DNA of 64,000 nucleotides from Flavobacterium panici (GTDB lineage Bacteria; Bacteroidota; Bacteroidia; Flavobacteriales; Flavobacteriaceae), in contig NZ_CAIJDE010000034.1 of the NCBI RefSeq assembly GCF_903819335.1, positions 310,001-374,000 of the forward strand. Direction: 5' to 3'. Below the pieces are notes generated by a model that saw nothing but the letters and a program-made list of their open reading frames with translations, had not been told where the DNA came from and searched no databases. Positions within the stretch are counted from its first letter, which is position 1; every line of letters starts with the position of its first letter. This document shows positions 8,435 through 16,295 of the stretch, piece after piece. Position numbers and translations under genes: made by a program.

Positions 8435-9304
8435 ATGGAAATTTATCAACTCGAATACTTTATTAAAACGGCTGAGGTTCTTCATTTTACAAAAGCTGCA
8501 GAATTGTGTTTTGTAACGCAGTCCGGGCTTTCGCAGCAAATAAAAAAACTGGAGGAAGAACTCGGACTTCCTTTATTCAAGCGGATTGGAAAGAAAGTAC
8601 AGCTTACAGAAGCGGGCTCTGTTTTTTTAATTCACGCCAAAAAAGTGGTAGAAAATGTTGAAAATGGAAAGCAGGCAATTGAAGATTTAAACGAAATGAT
8701 TGGCGGCGAATTGCGAATTGGTGTGACTTATGTTTTTGGTTTATTGATTCTTCCCATCGTTAATACATTTGCTAAACAGTACCAAAATCTGAAAATTGTT
8801 GTTGAATACGGAACTACAGAAGCTTTAGAACAAAAACTTCTTGATAATCAATTAGATGTTGTTTTGGTTGTTTCATCGCACGAAATTGAACTGCCAATTC
8901 AAAAAGTGCCTTTGTTTACTTCTTATATGGTTTTGGCAGTTTCCAAAAACCACGCTTTAGCAGATTTAGATAAAATAGCTTTTAAGAAAATAGAACAAAT
9001 TCCGTTGGTATTGCCCGGAAAAGGATCGAATTCGAGAGAATTTGTAGAAGAGTTATTTCAAAAGTTTAATATGAAACCCAAAATCTCAATAGAACTGCAT
9101 TCTATACACGCTTTATTGCAAATGGTAGAGAACAGTGACTGGGCAACGATCGTGGCTGAAAAGGCTTTAAAAGGCTGGGATCAGCTCAAAGCAATACAAA
9201 TTACCGGCGTTGCAACCAAAAGAGAATCTTTTATGCTAACAATTGGCGGTTATCAAAAAAAAGCAGTAAAAATATTCATGGAAGAATTTAAAAAAAGCAT
9301 TTAA
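8435..9304 (+). CDS. LysR-family transcriptional regulator
   Basis: This 289-residue protein opens with the LysR winged helix-turn-helix: MEIYQLEYFIKTAEVLHFTK, then SGLSQQIKKLEEELGLPLF and RIGKKVQLTEAG (residues 1-62). The remainder is the two-lobe effector-binding domain, with GELRIGVTYVFGLLILPIV near 92 and LDVVLVVSSHE near 146. It is closest in style to the CynR/OxyR-like group. It binds DNA as a tetramer and is usually activated by a small ligand, often controlling the divergent neighbour, here the MFS exporter. Confidence 0.85.
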   Translation: MEIYQLEYFIKTAEVLHFTKAAELCFVTQSGLSQQIKKLEEELGLPLFKRIGKKVQLTEAGSVFLIHAKKVVENVENGKQAIEDLNEMIGGELRIGVTYVFGLLILPIVNTFAKQYQNLKIVVEYGTTEALEQKLLDNQLDVVLVVSSHEIELPIQKVPLFTSYMVLAVSKNHALADLDKIAFKKIEQIPLVLPGKGSNSREFVEELFQKFNMKPKISIELHSIHALLQMVENSDWATIVAEKALKGWDQLKAIQITGVATKRESFMLTIGGYQKKAVKIFMEEFKKSI

Positions 9305-9366
9305 AAGTAATCTTAGATTTTATTTTTGAAACTCGATTTTTTTTGTGTTCTTTGCAGACCAATAAT

Positions 9367-9453
9367 AGAAAGGTGTCCGAGTGGTTTAAGGAGCTAGCCT
9401 GGAAAGCTAGTATATGGGTAACTGTATCGAGGGTTCGAATCCCTTCCTTTCTG
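9367..9453 (+). tRNA. tRNA-Ser (anticodon GGA)
   Basis: An 87-base type II tRNA. The acceptor strands are AGAAAGG (9367-9373) and CCTTTCT (9446-9452) with discriminator G at 9453. The anticodon stem is CTAGC/GCTAG around loop CTGGAAA, giving anticodon GGA, which reads Ser UCC/UCU. The long variable arm and TTCGAAT T-loop are clear. CCA is not encoded. Confidence 0.93.
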
Positions 9454-9455
9454 CG

Positions 9456-9488
9456 AAAGCCTTTTGTGAATTTCACAAAAGGCTTTTC
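9456..9488 (+). terminator. Terminator after tRNA-Ser
   Basis: A 14-bp perfect stem (9456-9469 with 9473-9486, loop ATT) starts 3 bases after the tRNA. The T-tract is short (CTTTTCT), so it may also act as a processing barrier. Confidence 0.65.
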
Positions 9489-9600
9489 TATTTTAGTTAT
9501 AGCTCACTTAAAACTTTTCTTTTCAAATCTTAGATGTTTTTTAATTAAAAAAAACTTAATTGAAGATCGGATACGTTTTACTATAAACTAATGGATAATT

Positions 9601-9635
9601 TTTGTTACTCTTTAATGGTTGTTTGTTTATATTTG
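9601..9635 (+). promoter_or_regulatory. Bacteroidota-type promoter of the three-gene cassette
   Basis: TTTG at 9601-9604 and TATATTTG at 9628-9635 (23-base gap) match the phylum -33/-7 pattern. The predicted start of transcription lies about 95 bases before the first gene of the operon. Confidence 0.45.
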
Positions 9636-9736
9636 CTTGATAACTTATGAGGTAAATTTTACTGCCTAAACTTTGTGTTTTAGTTTAAATATATTTTCCT
9701 TACAGAAAAATCCTTATTTCAAAGAATTTCATAATT

Positions 9737-10936
9737 ATGTTAGAAAAGTCAGATTATAAGAAGAAGTCAGAGCTTAAATATGACCCAGAAGATGTTAATA
9801 TAAGAATTCAACGTTTTCGCATACTTAATATTTTAGAAATGCTTGATGGAGATGCAATCGATGTCTTTGATAAGGATTTAGATGAAACAAATTTCTGGAA
9901 AAATAAAGACAATCATTTTTTCGATGATGAGTTAAAAAATGATTTTGAAATTGATATTGATGAAGTAGATGATCTTCAGCGAAATACTGGACTTTGGAAT
10001 ATTGAGCAAAAAAGTAAATTTATAGAATCTTTAATGATTAGAATTCCGATACCGGCTTTTTATTTTGATGGAAGTCAAAAACCTTGGAGGGTTATTGATG
10101 GGTTACAGAGATTGCACACTATAAGAGGTTTTGTTAAAAATGAGTTTAAGTTGTCTGGATTAGAATATTTACAAGATGATTGTGGGGGACTTACATATGG
10201 TGATGGCAAGTTGCCCGCATATTTAAAAAGGCGTATATTAGACACTGAAATTATAGCTTATATAATCAACCCAGGAACCCCAAATAATGTTAAATATAAT
10301 ATCTTTAAAAGAATAAATACTGGTGGTCTCCAGCTTAATGGTCAAGAGATAAGAAATGCATTTTTTCCTGAAAGACCAGCTGAATTTATAAAAAAACTGT
10401 CAATTTTGAATGAATTTAAAGAAGCAAGTAATAATAAAGTTTCTACAAGAAGAATGGTTGACAGAGAGTATGTTACCAGATTTGTTGCTTTTCAAGTATT
10501 TAATTACAATGATTATAATGGTAAAATGGATTTTTTTTTATCAGAAGCTATGAATGATCTTTATAGCCGTTCTGATTTCGATCTTAATAATTTAGAAACT
10601 ATCTTTAGTAAAACTATGAAAAGAGCATATGAGTTATTAGATTCTTATGCATTTTATAGACCATTAAAAGATCATGAAAAGGCTTGGGGACGTTTACCTA
10701 ATAAAGCCCTTTTTGATACTCTTTCTTATAATTTAAGTATAATTAGTGAAGCGGATTTTAATGTTATATTGAATAACAAAAATGAATTCAAAAAAAGTTA
10801 TAAAGAATTTATGATAAGCGATGAAATAATGTTCAAATCAATCAATGATACTACTGGATCTAAAACTGCAGTAACTAATAGAATAAATGGATTGTATAAA
10901 TTTATAAGAGATTTCATAGATGATAACAAATGTTGA
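9737..10936 (+). CDS. DUF262-domain protein (ParB/GmrSD-like N-domain)
   Basis: A 399-residue protein with the DUF262 signature WRVIDGLQRLHTIR at residues 117-130, preceded by VDDLQRNTGLWNIEQKSKFIESLMIRIPIP (77-106) and followed by NVKYNIFKRINTGGLQLNGQEIRNA. DUF262 is a ParB/Srx-fold domain that binds or cleaves nucleotides and is the N-domain of the GmrS/GmrD restriction system. Here it lacks a recognisable C-terminal DUF1524 (HNH) nuclease. It is the first gene of a three-gene operon; its 3' end overlaps the ATPase start by 17 bases. ATA isoleucine codons look more frequent than in neighbours, which fits acquisition. I infer a defence role from domain and context; the activity is not shown. 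Confidence 0.8.
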   Translation: MLEKSDYKKKSELKYDPEDVNIRIQRFRILNILEMLDGDAIDVFDKDLDETNFWKNKDNHFFDDELKNDFEIDIDEVDDLQRNTGLWNIEQKSKFIESLMIRIPIPAFYFDGSQKPWRVIDGLQRLHTIRGFVKNEFKLSGLEYLQDDCGGLTYGDGKLPAYLKRRILDTEIIAYIINPGTPNNVKYNIFKRINTGGLQLNGQEIRNAFFPERPAEFIKKLSILNEFKEASNNKVSTRRMVDREYVTRFVAFQVFNYNDYNGKMDFFLSEAMNDLYSRSDFDLNNLETIFSKTMKRAYELLDSYAFYRPLKDHEKAWGRLPNKALFDTLSYNLSIISEADFNVILNNKNEFKKSYKEFMISDEIMFKSINDTTGSKTAVTNRINGLYKFIRDFIDDNKC

Positions 10937-12044
10937 ATTAACAAACTTTAAATGTTTTGAGAAAGAATCATTTGATTTATATCCATTGACATTGCTTACA
11001 GGTATTAATGGAATGGGGAAATCAAGTTTAATCCAGTCTTTACTTTTGCTTAAGCAAAATTATGAGAATGGTTATTTGCAGAATCAAGATAGGTTAAAGC
11101 TTGATAATAATAGTTACATTGATTTGGAGAATTGCGAGGAGCTTTGTTATCGTAAAGCCGCAGAACAGAATGTTTGTGTCGATTTTACAAATAAAAAGGG
11201 GGTTAAATATAAATGGATAATAGATGCTTCCATACCTGATGAAAAAGATCCTCTATTTAAGTTTGAAGGAAATGAATCGTATAATGAGGAGCCTCTTTTC
11301 TCTGGAGATTTTATTTATTTAAATGCTGAAAGATTGGGACCTCGGAAGAGTTATAGTTTATTTTCACAAAATAGAAATTATAATACAAAATTAGGTATAC
11401 AAGGTGAATTGACTCCAGCATATATTCAGCAGGCTGCTACTAAAAATCAGGAAATTTATATAGAAGATTATATTCATCCCACAATTAAGGAAAAAGTATC
11501 TATATCAGATATTGAAAAAAAATCATTTTATCTGAATATGAATGCATGGTTAACTGATATTTTAGGGAGAAGAATTTCCGCTGATATTGACACAATTGAC
11601 AAAGATAATGTTAAGTTGTCTTTTACGTTACGAGGGAGTGCTAGCGGTAAATTTTCTGCTATGCAAGTAGGTTTTGGTTTTAGCTTTAGTTTACCTGTTA
11701 TTGTTGCGATTTTAGGAGCTAAATCTGGAGACTTACTAATTATTGAAAACCCTGAAGCTCACCTTCATCCTTCTGCTCAGGCAAAAATAGGAGAATTGTT
11801 AGCAATAGCGGCAAATGCAGGAGTTCAAGTTATAGTGGAAACTCATAGCGATCATATACTTAATGGGATAAGGTTATCTGTAAAAAAGAAATTAATTTCT
11901 TCTGATGCGGTAAAAATATTTTTTTGGGGAGATGAAGAAAATGGTTCGAAGAAAGAGCCTAGAATTGATATTAATGGAAGAATTACTGAATGGCCTTCCA
12001 AATTTTTTGATACATGGGAAAATACTTTAATGGATTTATTATAA
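10920..12044 (+). CDS. AAA ATPase, OLD/RecF-like with DUF3696-type C-terminus
   Basis: A 374-residue ATPase. Walker A is LTGINGMGKSS at residues 26-36. Walker B and the following block LLIIENPEAHLHPSAQAKIGELLA lie at 272-295, and ETHSDHILNGIRL at about 308-320 supplies the switch histidine. This is the compact AAA_15/AAA_21 layout often annotated with DUF3696, related to OLD-family nuclease ATPases but without a TOPRIM domain. It starts inside the DUF262 gene (17-base overlap) and ends 4 bases before the third gene, so the three are made together. ATPases of this type usually sense or power a partner effector. Confidence 0.8.
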   Translation: MITNVELTNFKCFEKESFDLYPLTLLTGINGMGKSSLIQSLLLLKQNYENGYLQNQDRLKLDNNSYIDLENCEELCYRKAAEQNVCVDFTNKKGVKYKWIIDASIPDEKDPLFKFEGNESYNEEPLFSGDFIYLNAERLGPRKSYSLFSQNRNYNTKLGIQGELTPAYIQQAATKNQEIYIEDYIHPTIKEKVSISDIEKKSFYLNMNAWLTDILGRRISADIDTIDKDNVKLSFTLRGSASGKFSAMQVGFGFSFSLPVIVAILGAKSGDLLIIENPEAHLHPSAQAKIGELLAIAANAGVQVIVETHSDHILNGIRLSVKKKLISSDAVKIFFWGDEENGSKKEPRIDINGRITEWPSKFFDTWENTLMDLL

Positions 12045-12048
12045 AAGT

Positions 12049-13002
12049 ATGTTGGAGTTATCATTTAATGAACTAAGTACATTAAGTAATGCAGAATCTA
12101 AGGGACATGCATTAAGTATCTATAAGGAGTTTATGTCTGTAGTGGATGAAATTCAGAATCTTAAAATAGCACCAGTAAGAATTAGAACTTGCATTGATTT
12201 GTCAAATTATTCAATTTCTAGCGAGGGCGCTTATTTTACTCTTAAAGATTGGCTTAAGACTCTTAATAGTGAGGATCGCCAAAGATATCTTGGATATATA
12301 GCGCAAGAGTCTTTTTTAATTGAAGAATCTTATTACTATTTTAACGAAGTTGAAGCAAAAGGTTTTGGATATGCTCATTTAAATGATTTAATTTCTATTA
12401 GTTATAATAATCAAGGTTCTTGGGGAAATGATAGTTATAAAGTGATGAGAATAACTCAAAAAGAGATTGAAGAAGATGCTGAAATAGACGAAGTAACGGT
12501 GTATCATTGTTCATATAATAATGGAAATGTTTCACATGCCAAATGGTTAGAGGAAACATTTAAATTGAAACAAGCTAAAATTTTAGAGGGAATTCATGAT
12601 ATTGATGATTTTTTAATAAAAACATCAAATTTATTTAAATATTTAGATTTTGGAACAGAAGTCTCTAATCAGATAAAGGGCTTTGAAAGTTTGAATAATT
12701 CAGAATTAAAAAAGGCTATTAGTTACTTGTTAAGATTAGACAAGCATTTGGAAAAAGTTAATTTGGGGAGAGATACTTTTGATAACTATCCTGGAGATGT
12801 GAGTAATGATGGAGAGGCTACATTAAAAAAATATGGTGAAGAAAGAAAATTGCCTACGCATGAAGGTAAGATATTTCAATATTCTTTGCATGCAAAATTA
12901 GGAGGAAATTTACGGATATACATGAAGCCTCTAGAGGAAACTTCAAGGGTAATTATTGGTTATATTGGTTCTCATATGAGAACAAAAAAGTTTAGTAAGT
13001 AG
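12049..13002 (+). CDS. Unrecognised third protein of the DUF262/ATPase operon
   Basis: I do not recognise this 317-residue protein. It starts with ATG 4 bases after the ATPase stop. The first 150 residues are mixed; the middle (about 150-260) is helical (KWLEETFKLKQAKILEGIHDIDDFLIKT). The C-terminal 50 residues (GKIFQYSLHAKLGGNLRIYMKPLEET, VIIGYIGSHMRTKKFSK) look like a small beta-barrel ending, somewhat like RelE/HigB-type interferases with their RI-x-F-x-n-IGYIG-H-T pattern. That resemblance is weak and by eye. As it is the only member without an obvious sensor or ATPase motif, it could be the effector. No signal peptide or membrane segment is seen. Confidence 0.65.
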   Translation: MLELSFNELSTLSNAESKGHALSIYKEFMSVVDEIQNLKIAPVRIRTCIDLSNYSISSEGAYFTLKDWLKTLNSEDRQRYLGYIAQESFLIEESYYYFNEVEAKGFGYAHLNDLISISYNNQGSWGNDSYKVMRITQKEIEEDAEIDEVTVYHCSYNNGNVSHAKWLEETFKLKQAKILEGIHDIDDFLIKTSNLFKYLDFGTEVSNQIKGFESLNNSELKKAISYLLRLDKHLEKVNLGRDTFDNYPGDVSNDGEATLKKYGEERKLPTHEGKIFQYSLHAKLGGNLRIYMKPLEETSRVIIGYIGSHMRTKKFSK

Positions 13003-13023
13003 TTTAATGCTATGCTTTTGCAT

Positions 13024-13529
13024 TTAAAGTTTAATCTCAAACAAACTAAAAGAACCTTCTTTATAATGTTTCGGTAATTCATTTTTCCATTCAATCGTGC
13101 TTATTCCTTTATAATCGAAACCGCAACTGGTATAATATTTATTTATTCTTTCGTTACCGCTGTGAGTATCAAGCCGAATGTATTTTTTACCATTTTCTTT
13201 GGCGTATTCCTTAACCCATTCTACTATTTTTTTGACGTAGGACTGCCCTCTAAATTTTGGATTTGTAGCTATACGATGCAGATAAACTGCCGGATTTTTG
13301 CTAGCTTCTTTCCAAATAATTAAATCATTAAAAGTAAGTGCAAATGTACAAGCGACTTCATTTTCTTCTTTGATTATAAAATGACGATTCTCGGCAATTT
13401 CTTTTTCTATTAATGCTCTTTCAAAACCCCTCCAGCTTTTATTGTTTACTGTTTTTTGATAAGATGTAGCTTATTATAAATATCGAAAACGGCATCGATA
13501 TCTTGGATTGTAGTTTTAAAAAATTCCAT
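13024..13529 (-). pseudogene. GNAT acetyltransferase with a -1 frameshift
   Basis: Reading on the minus strand from ATG 13529, the frame gives MEFFKTTIQDIDAVFDIYNK and then a stop within nine codons. Continuing one frame over from the same place gives a complete GNAT protein: SYQKTVNNKSWRGFERALI, ENRHFIIKEENEVACTFAL, YLHRIATNPKFRGQS (acetyl-CoA loop) and KYIRLDTHSGNERINKYY, with stop at 13024-13026. The total of 506 bases is one short of 169 codons. Restoring a single G in AATAAG|GCTACA near 13470 would join the frames. It is either a recent inactivation or a sequencing error. GNATs of this type acetylate small substrates or N-termini. Confidence 0.8.
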
Positions 13530-13603
13530 TTTTTGGGCTTTATTCTGTAAATTAATAAATCTTCAAAGATAAATCTTTCAGCAGCTTTAAGGAGGCTAAA
13601 CGC

Positions 13604-14569
13604 TTAATTTATACTTTTTTTATCAGAGTTTAACCAAACTACATTTTGTTCTGACTCATGATTTTGGCCAATAATATATTTGTACAATTCTGGTCTTCTA
13701 GCTTTTATGTAACGACTTCCTCCTGCTTGAATGCATTTTTCTGAGGTAAGTACAGCCGCTGCAAAAGAATCGTCAAAAGTTCGGCATTCTGCCAGAATAT
13801 CTCCAAAAGGATCAATAATCATAGAACAGCCGTTTTTTAACTGATCGTCGTCCATGCCAATTGGGTTTGAAAATATCGCATAAATTGCGTTGTCATAAGC
13901 TCTTGCCGGAAGCCATTTCATTAACCAGCTGCGGCCTTTCATTCCGTCAAATTCTAATCGTAAAGAAGTTGGATCATCTTCACGGTTTTCCCAAAGCTGC
14001 GGCGCGACAAAACCAGCGCCAGGTCTTGTAGAAGGTGTACACATTGTTACGTGTGGCATAAAAATAATATCGGCCCCTAAAAGCTTTACAGCGCGAACAT
14101 TTTCTATAATATTATTGTCGTAACAAATTAAAATGCTGCATTTCCAACCGTTGATTTCAAAAATACAGTAGCTGTCACCAGCCGTTAAATAAGGATTTAT
14201 AAATGGATGTAGTTTTCGGTATTTAGCCACTAAACCATTTTTGTCAACGCAAACATGTGCTTTGAATAGATTGTTGTTTTCATCCTTTTCAAAAAGTCCG
14301 GCTAAAATTATGATGTCATTTTTTTTCGCAATTTCAGTCAGTTTTATAATGCTTTCTCCACTAGGAATAATTTCTGCCAAATCCAGCATTTGTTCTTTTG
14401 ATAAATGCATTGCAAATGTATATCCGGTTATAGAAAATTCATGAAACGAAATTACATCGCAGCCTTCGGCAGATGCTTTTTGAGAAAGTTTTTCAATTAC
14501 AGATAAATTATAGTTTTTATCGCCGCTTTTGTTTTCAAACTGAGCAGTAGCAATTTTTAAATTTTTCAT
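13604..14569 (-). CDS. Nitrilase-superfamily carbon-nitrogen hydrolase
   Basis: A 321-residue amidase-like enzyme with the family triad in place: Glu44 in FHEFSITGY, Lys119 in AKYRKLHPF and Cys149 in SILICYDN. The nucleophile block continues LLGADIIFMPH. The superfamily hydrolyses amides, nitriles or carbamoyl groups in the cytoplasm; the substrate cannot be fixed from the sequence. It lies 69 bases after the AraC regulator on the same strand, so it is likely the regulated target or co-transcribed. Its 3' end is 74 bases from the broken acetyltransferase. Confidence 0.85.
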   Translation of the reverse strand: MKNLKIATAQFENKSGDKNYNLSVIEKLSQKASAEGCDVISFHEFSITGYTFAMHLSKEQMLDLAEIIPSGESIIKLTEIAKKNDIIILAGLFEKDENNNLFKAHVCVDKNGLVAKYRKLHPFINPYLTAGDSYCIFEINGWKCSILICYDNNIIENVRAVKLLGADIIFMPHVTMCTPSTRPGAGFVAPQLWENREDDPTSLRLEFDGMKGRSWLMKWLPARAYDNAIYAIFSNPIGMDDDQLKNGCSMIIDPFGDILAECRTFDDSFAAAVLTSEKCIQAGGSRYIKARRPELYKYIIGQNHESEQNVVWLNSDKKSIN

Positions 14570-14638
14570 ATTGTATGCTATTAATTTTAGTCAAAAATAG
14601 CATGGGCAATATTTTATAAATTGTATAAAACCGACATT

Positions 14639-15463
14639 TTAGAATGATGAAGAAGGAAATCTTTTTATAAGATTATTGGTTAATTTTCCGGTATTGTATA
14701 TATATTCGGTTGGAGTTATGCCGGTATGTTTTTTAAAATCTTTTATTAAATGTGATTGATCTGAAAATCCGGCATCGTAACAAATTGTTGTTAGATTACT
14801 GTTTTCAGGTTTTTCTTTTAATAATTTTAGGAAATGATGCAGTCTTACAACATTCCCAAATTTCTTCGGATTTAATCCGATGCATTCTTGGAATTTTCTT
14901 TCTAAATGTCTTTCGGTATATCCGGTATATTGAACTAATTGTTTTATTGAGAAATCACCTCTTTTGTCAATAATAAAGTTTAATGAATGATCTATTATGA
15001 ACGGACTTGAAAAAGGTTTTGTAACAATCATTGATTTAAAAAAATGATTTAAAAGCTCAATTCGAGTTTGATTATTTTGTTGAGATAATTTTTCCTGAAG
15101 CGCTTTAATTTTTTGATCAAATATATCTTCAACAGGAATAATAGAATCATGAAATTCACTGGCAGGAATTCCTAATAATTGATTTATTCCGCTGGGTTGA
15201 AAAACAACAATTATTAGTGTTATTTCATTTTCAGAGTAAAGATCTTTAAAACCATTAAGTTGTCCGTATAAAAAAGAAGCGGGTAGATATTCTTTGACTT
15301 CGTATTTATTAATTCCAGAAATGAGTTTGCTTTTTACCGAGAAAACAAGCCCGGTATTTCCATCAGAAAACAGGCGGAATTTTTGCACAGCAGTTTCGGT
15401 ATTATCTAAAAACAGATAATGCTTTATATATTGTGATAACTCTTTTGATGGTGAGGCTTGCAT
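14639..15463 (-). CDS. AraC-family transcriptional regulator
   Basis: A 274-residue protein. The N-terminal 150 residues resemble the DUF6597-type sensor domain (MQASPSKELSQYIKHYLFLDN). The C-terminal double helix-turn-helix is at about 170-262, with YTGYTERHLERKFQECIGLNPKKF and TTICYDAGFSDQSHLIKDFKKHTGITPTEY, which is classic AraC. It probably acts on the downstream nitrilase-family gene. The preceding gap carries the terminator of the XRE gene, so this gene has its own promoter. Confidence 0.85.
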   Translation of the reverse strand: MQASPSKELSQYIKHYLFLDNTETAVQKFRLFSDGNTGLVFSVKSKLISGINKYEVKEYLPASFLYGQLNGFKDLYSENEITLIIVVFQPSGINQLLGIPASEFHDSIIPVEDIFDQKIKALQEKLSQQNNQTRIELLNHFFKSMIVTKPFSSPFIIDHSLNFIIDKRGDFSIKQLVQYTGYTERHLERKFQECIGLNPKKFGNVVRLHHFLKLLKEKPENSNLTTICYDAGFSDQSHLIKDFKKHTGITPTEYIYNTGKLTNNLIKRFPSSSF

Positions 15464-15561
15464 GGTTAAGCAAAATTAAATATATTTTTTCTTAGAAAAT
15501 GAAAATCCTTTTTTTAACTCAATAAAGATGAAGTAGTAAATAGAAGATAGAATTATAAAGC

Positions 15562-15600
15562 AAAAAAGAGGTCTCAAATTTTGAGACCTCTTTTTGTAAT
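15562..15600 (-). terminator. Terminator after the XRE-family gene
   Basis: Arms GAGGTCTCAAA and TTTGAGACCTC form an 11-bp stem within 15568-15590, flanked by A and T runs on both sides, so it could work in either direction. It lies 22 bases after the stop of the XRE gene. Confidence 0.8.
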
Positions 15601-15622
15601 AGATTATATTTTATAAAAGAAT

Positions 15623-16006
15623 TTATTTCTCTTTTAATAATTTCTCCAAATATTCATTTTTATCCTTTTCTGCCTGCATCAAACGTTCATAAAGCTCAAC
15701 AATTTTGTCAAGAGGATTAAAAGTGCAATGCTGATTATGATTGAAAACTCCCTGATCGTAAATATTATTAAAATAATTAAATACAGCTTCTTCCGAAAAG
15801 TTTTTAATGGCTTCAACACTAACTCCAAGAGCTTTTGCAACTTCTTTCAGTTTTTCTTCATCTATAGTTTCGCTGTTTTCTATATTCGAAACAGATTGCT
15901 GAGTTATACCTAAAGCCTCTGCAAGTGCTTCTTGTTTCATGTCTCTAAGTTCACGAATACGGCTAATTTTTCGCCCTATATGATATGGTTTTGTTGCTGT
16001 GCTCAT
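15623..16006 (-). CDS. XRE-family helix-turn-helix regulator
   Basis: A 127-residue protein with a Cro/C1-type helix-turn-helix at about residues 10-66: ISRIRELRDMKQEALAEALGITQQSVSNIE, then LKEVAKALGVSVEAIKNF. The C-terminal half (80-127) is polar and ends in a predicted coiled coil (KIVELYERLMQAEKDKNEYLEKLL), which could mediate dimerisation. A TACCTTTG -7 box ends 5 bases before the ATG, so the transcript may be nearly leaderless. No toxin partner is adjacent. The regulated genes are unknown. Confidence 0.8.
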   Translation of the reverse strand: MSTATKPYHIGRKISRIRELRDMKQEALAEALGITQQSVSNIENSETIDEEKLKEVAKALGVSVEAIKNFSEEAVFNYFNNIYDQGVFNHNQHCTFNPLDKIVELYERLMQAEKDKNEYLEKLLKEK

Positions 16007-16010
16007 GAAT

Positions 16011-16018
16011 CAAAGGTA
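16011..16018 (-). promoter_or_regulatory. -7 box TACCTTTG abutting the XRE start
   Basis: The minus-strand sequence TACCTTTG fits TAnnTTTG and ends 5 bases before the ATG at 16006. With the usual distance this places transcription start at or within a base or two of the start codon. No convincing -33 TTG was found. Confidence 0.35.
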
Positions 16019-16165
16019 TTTAAAAATTTTTAAAGAAAAATAGATTTTAGTAAAAAACAGTTTCGGTTTTGTAAGATACGGTTTTCATTATTTATGTAAA
16101 TCTGTTGGAGAGTTTTATCTGAAAATTTAAACTGCAAGGCAAAAGGTCTTAAAAGAAATAAATTT

Positions 16166-16251
16166 GTAGCCTAGCCCCGATAGAAACGGTATCCTTTTGC
16201 GGGCTCGTTTCTTTAACGAGACCACAAAAGATAAAGTGTATAGCGGGACAA
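16166..16251 (+). ncRNA. Flavo-1-like structured repeat
   Basis: The element begins TAGCCTAGCCCCGATAG and ends TATAGCGGGACA. Inside, CCTTTTGCGGGCTCGTT and AACGAGACCACAAAAG pair to make a two-part hairpin. From memory it resembles the Flavo-1 RNA motif or the related highly repeated TAGCCCCGATAG element of Flavobacteria. It lies in the gap between the XRE and SGNH genes and may be a mobile repeat or RNA. Confidence 0.5.
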
Positions 16252-16295
16252 TTGGTTTTTTGAAAATTAAATTTCTGCTTCTTTAAAAGAAAAAA

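Noticed and set aside
9430..13100. Direct repeat of the tRNA-Ser 3' end as attR for the three-gene cassette
   Set aside because: I looked for GGTTCGAATCCC-like or CCTTTCTG copies after 13002 and saw none, so integration at the tRNA is only suggested by position.
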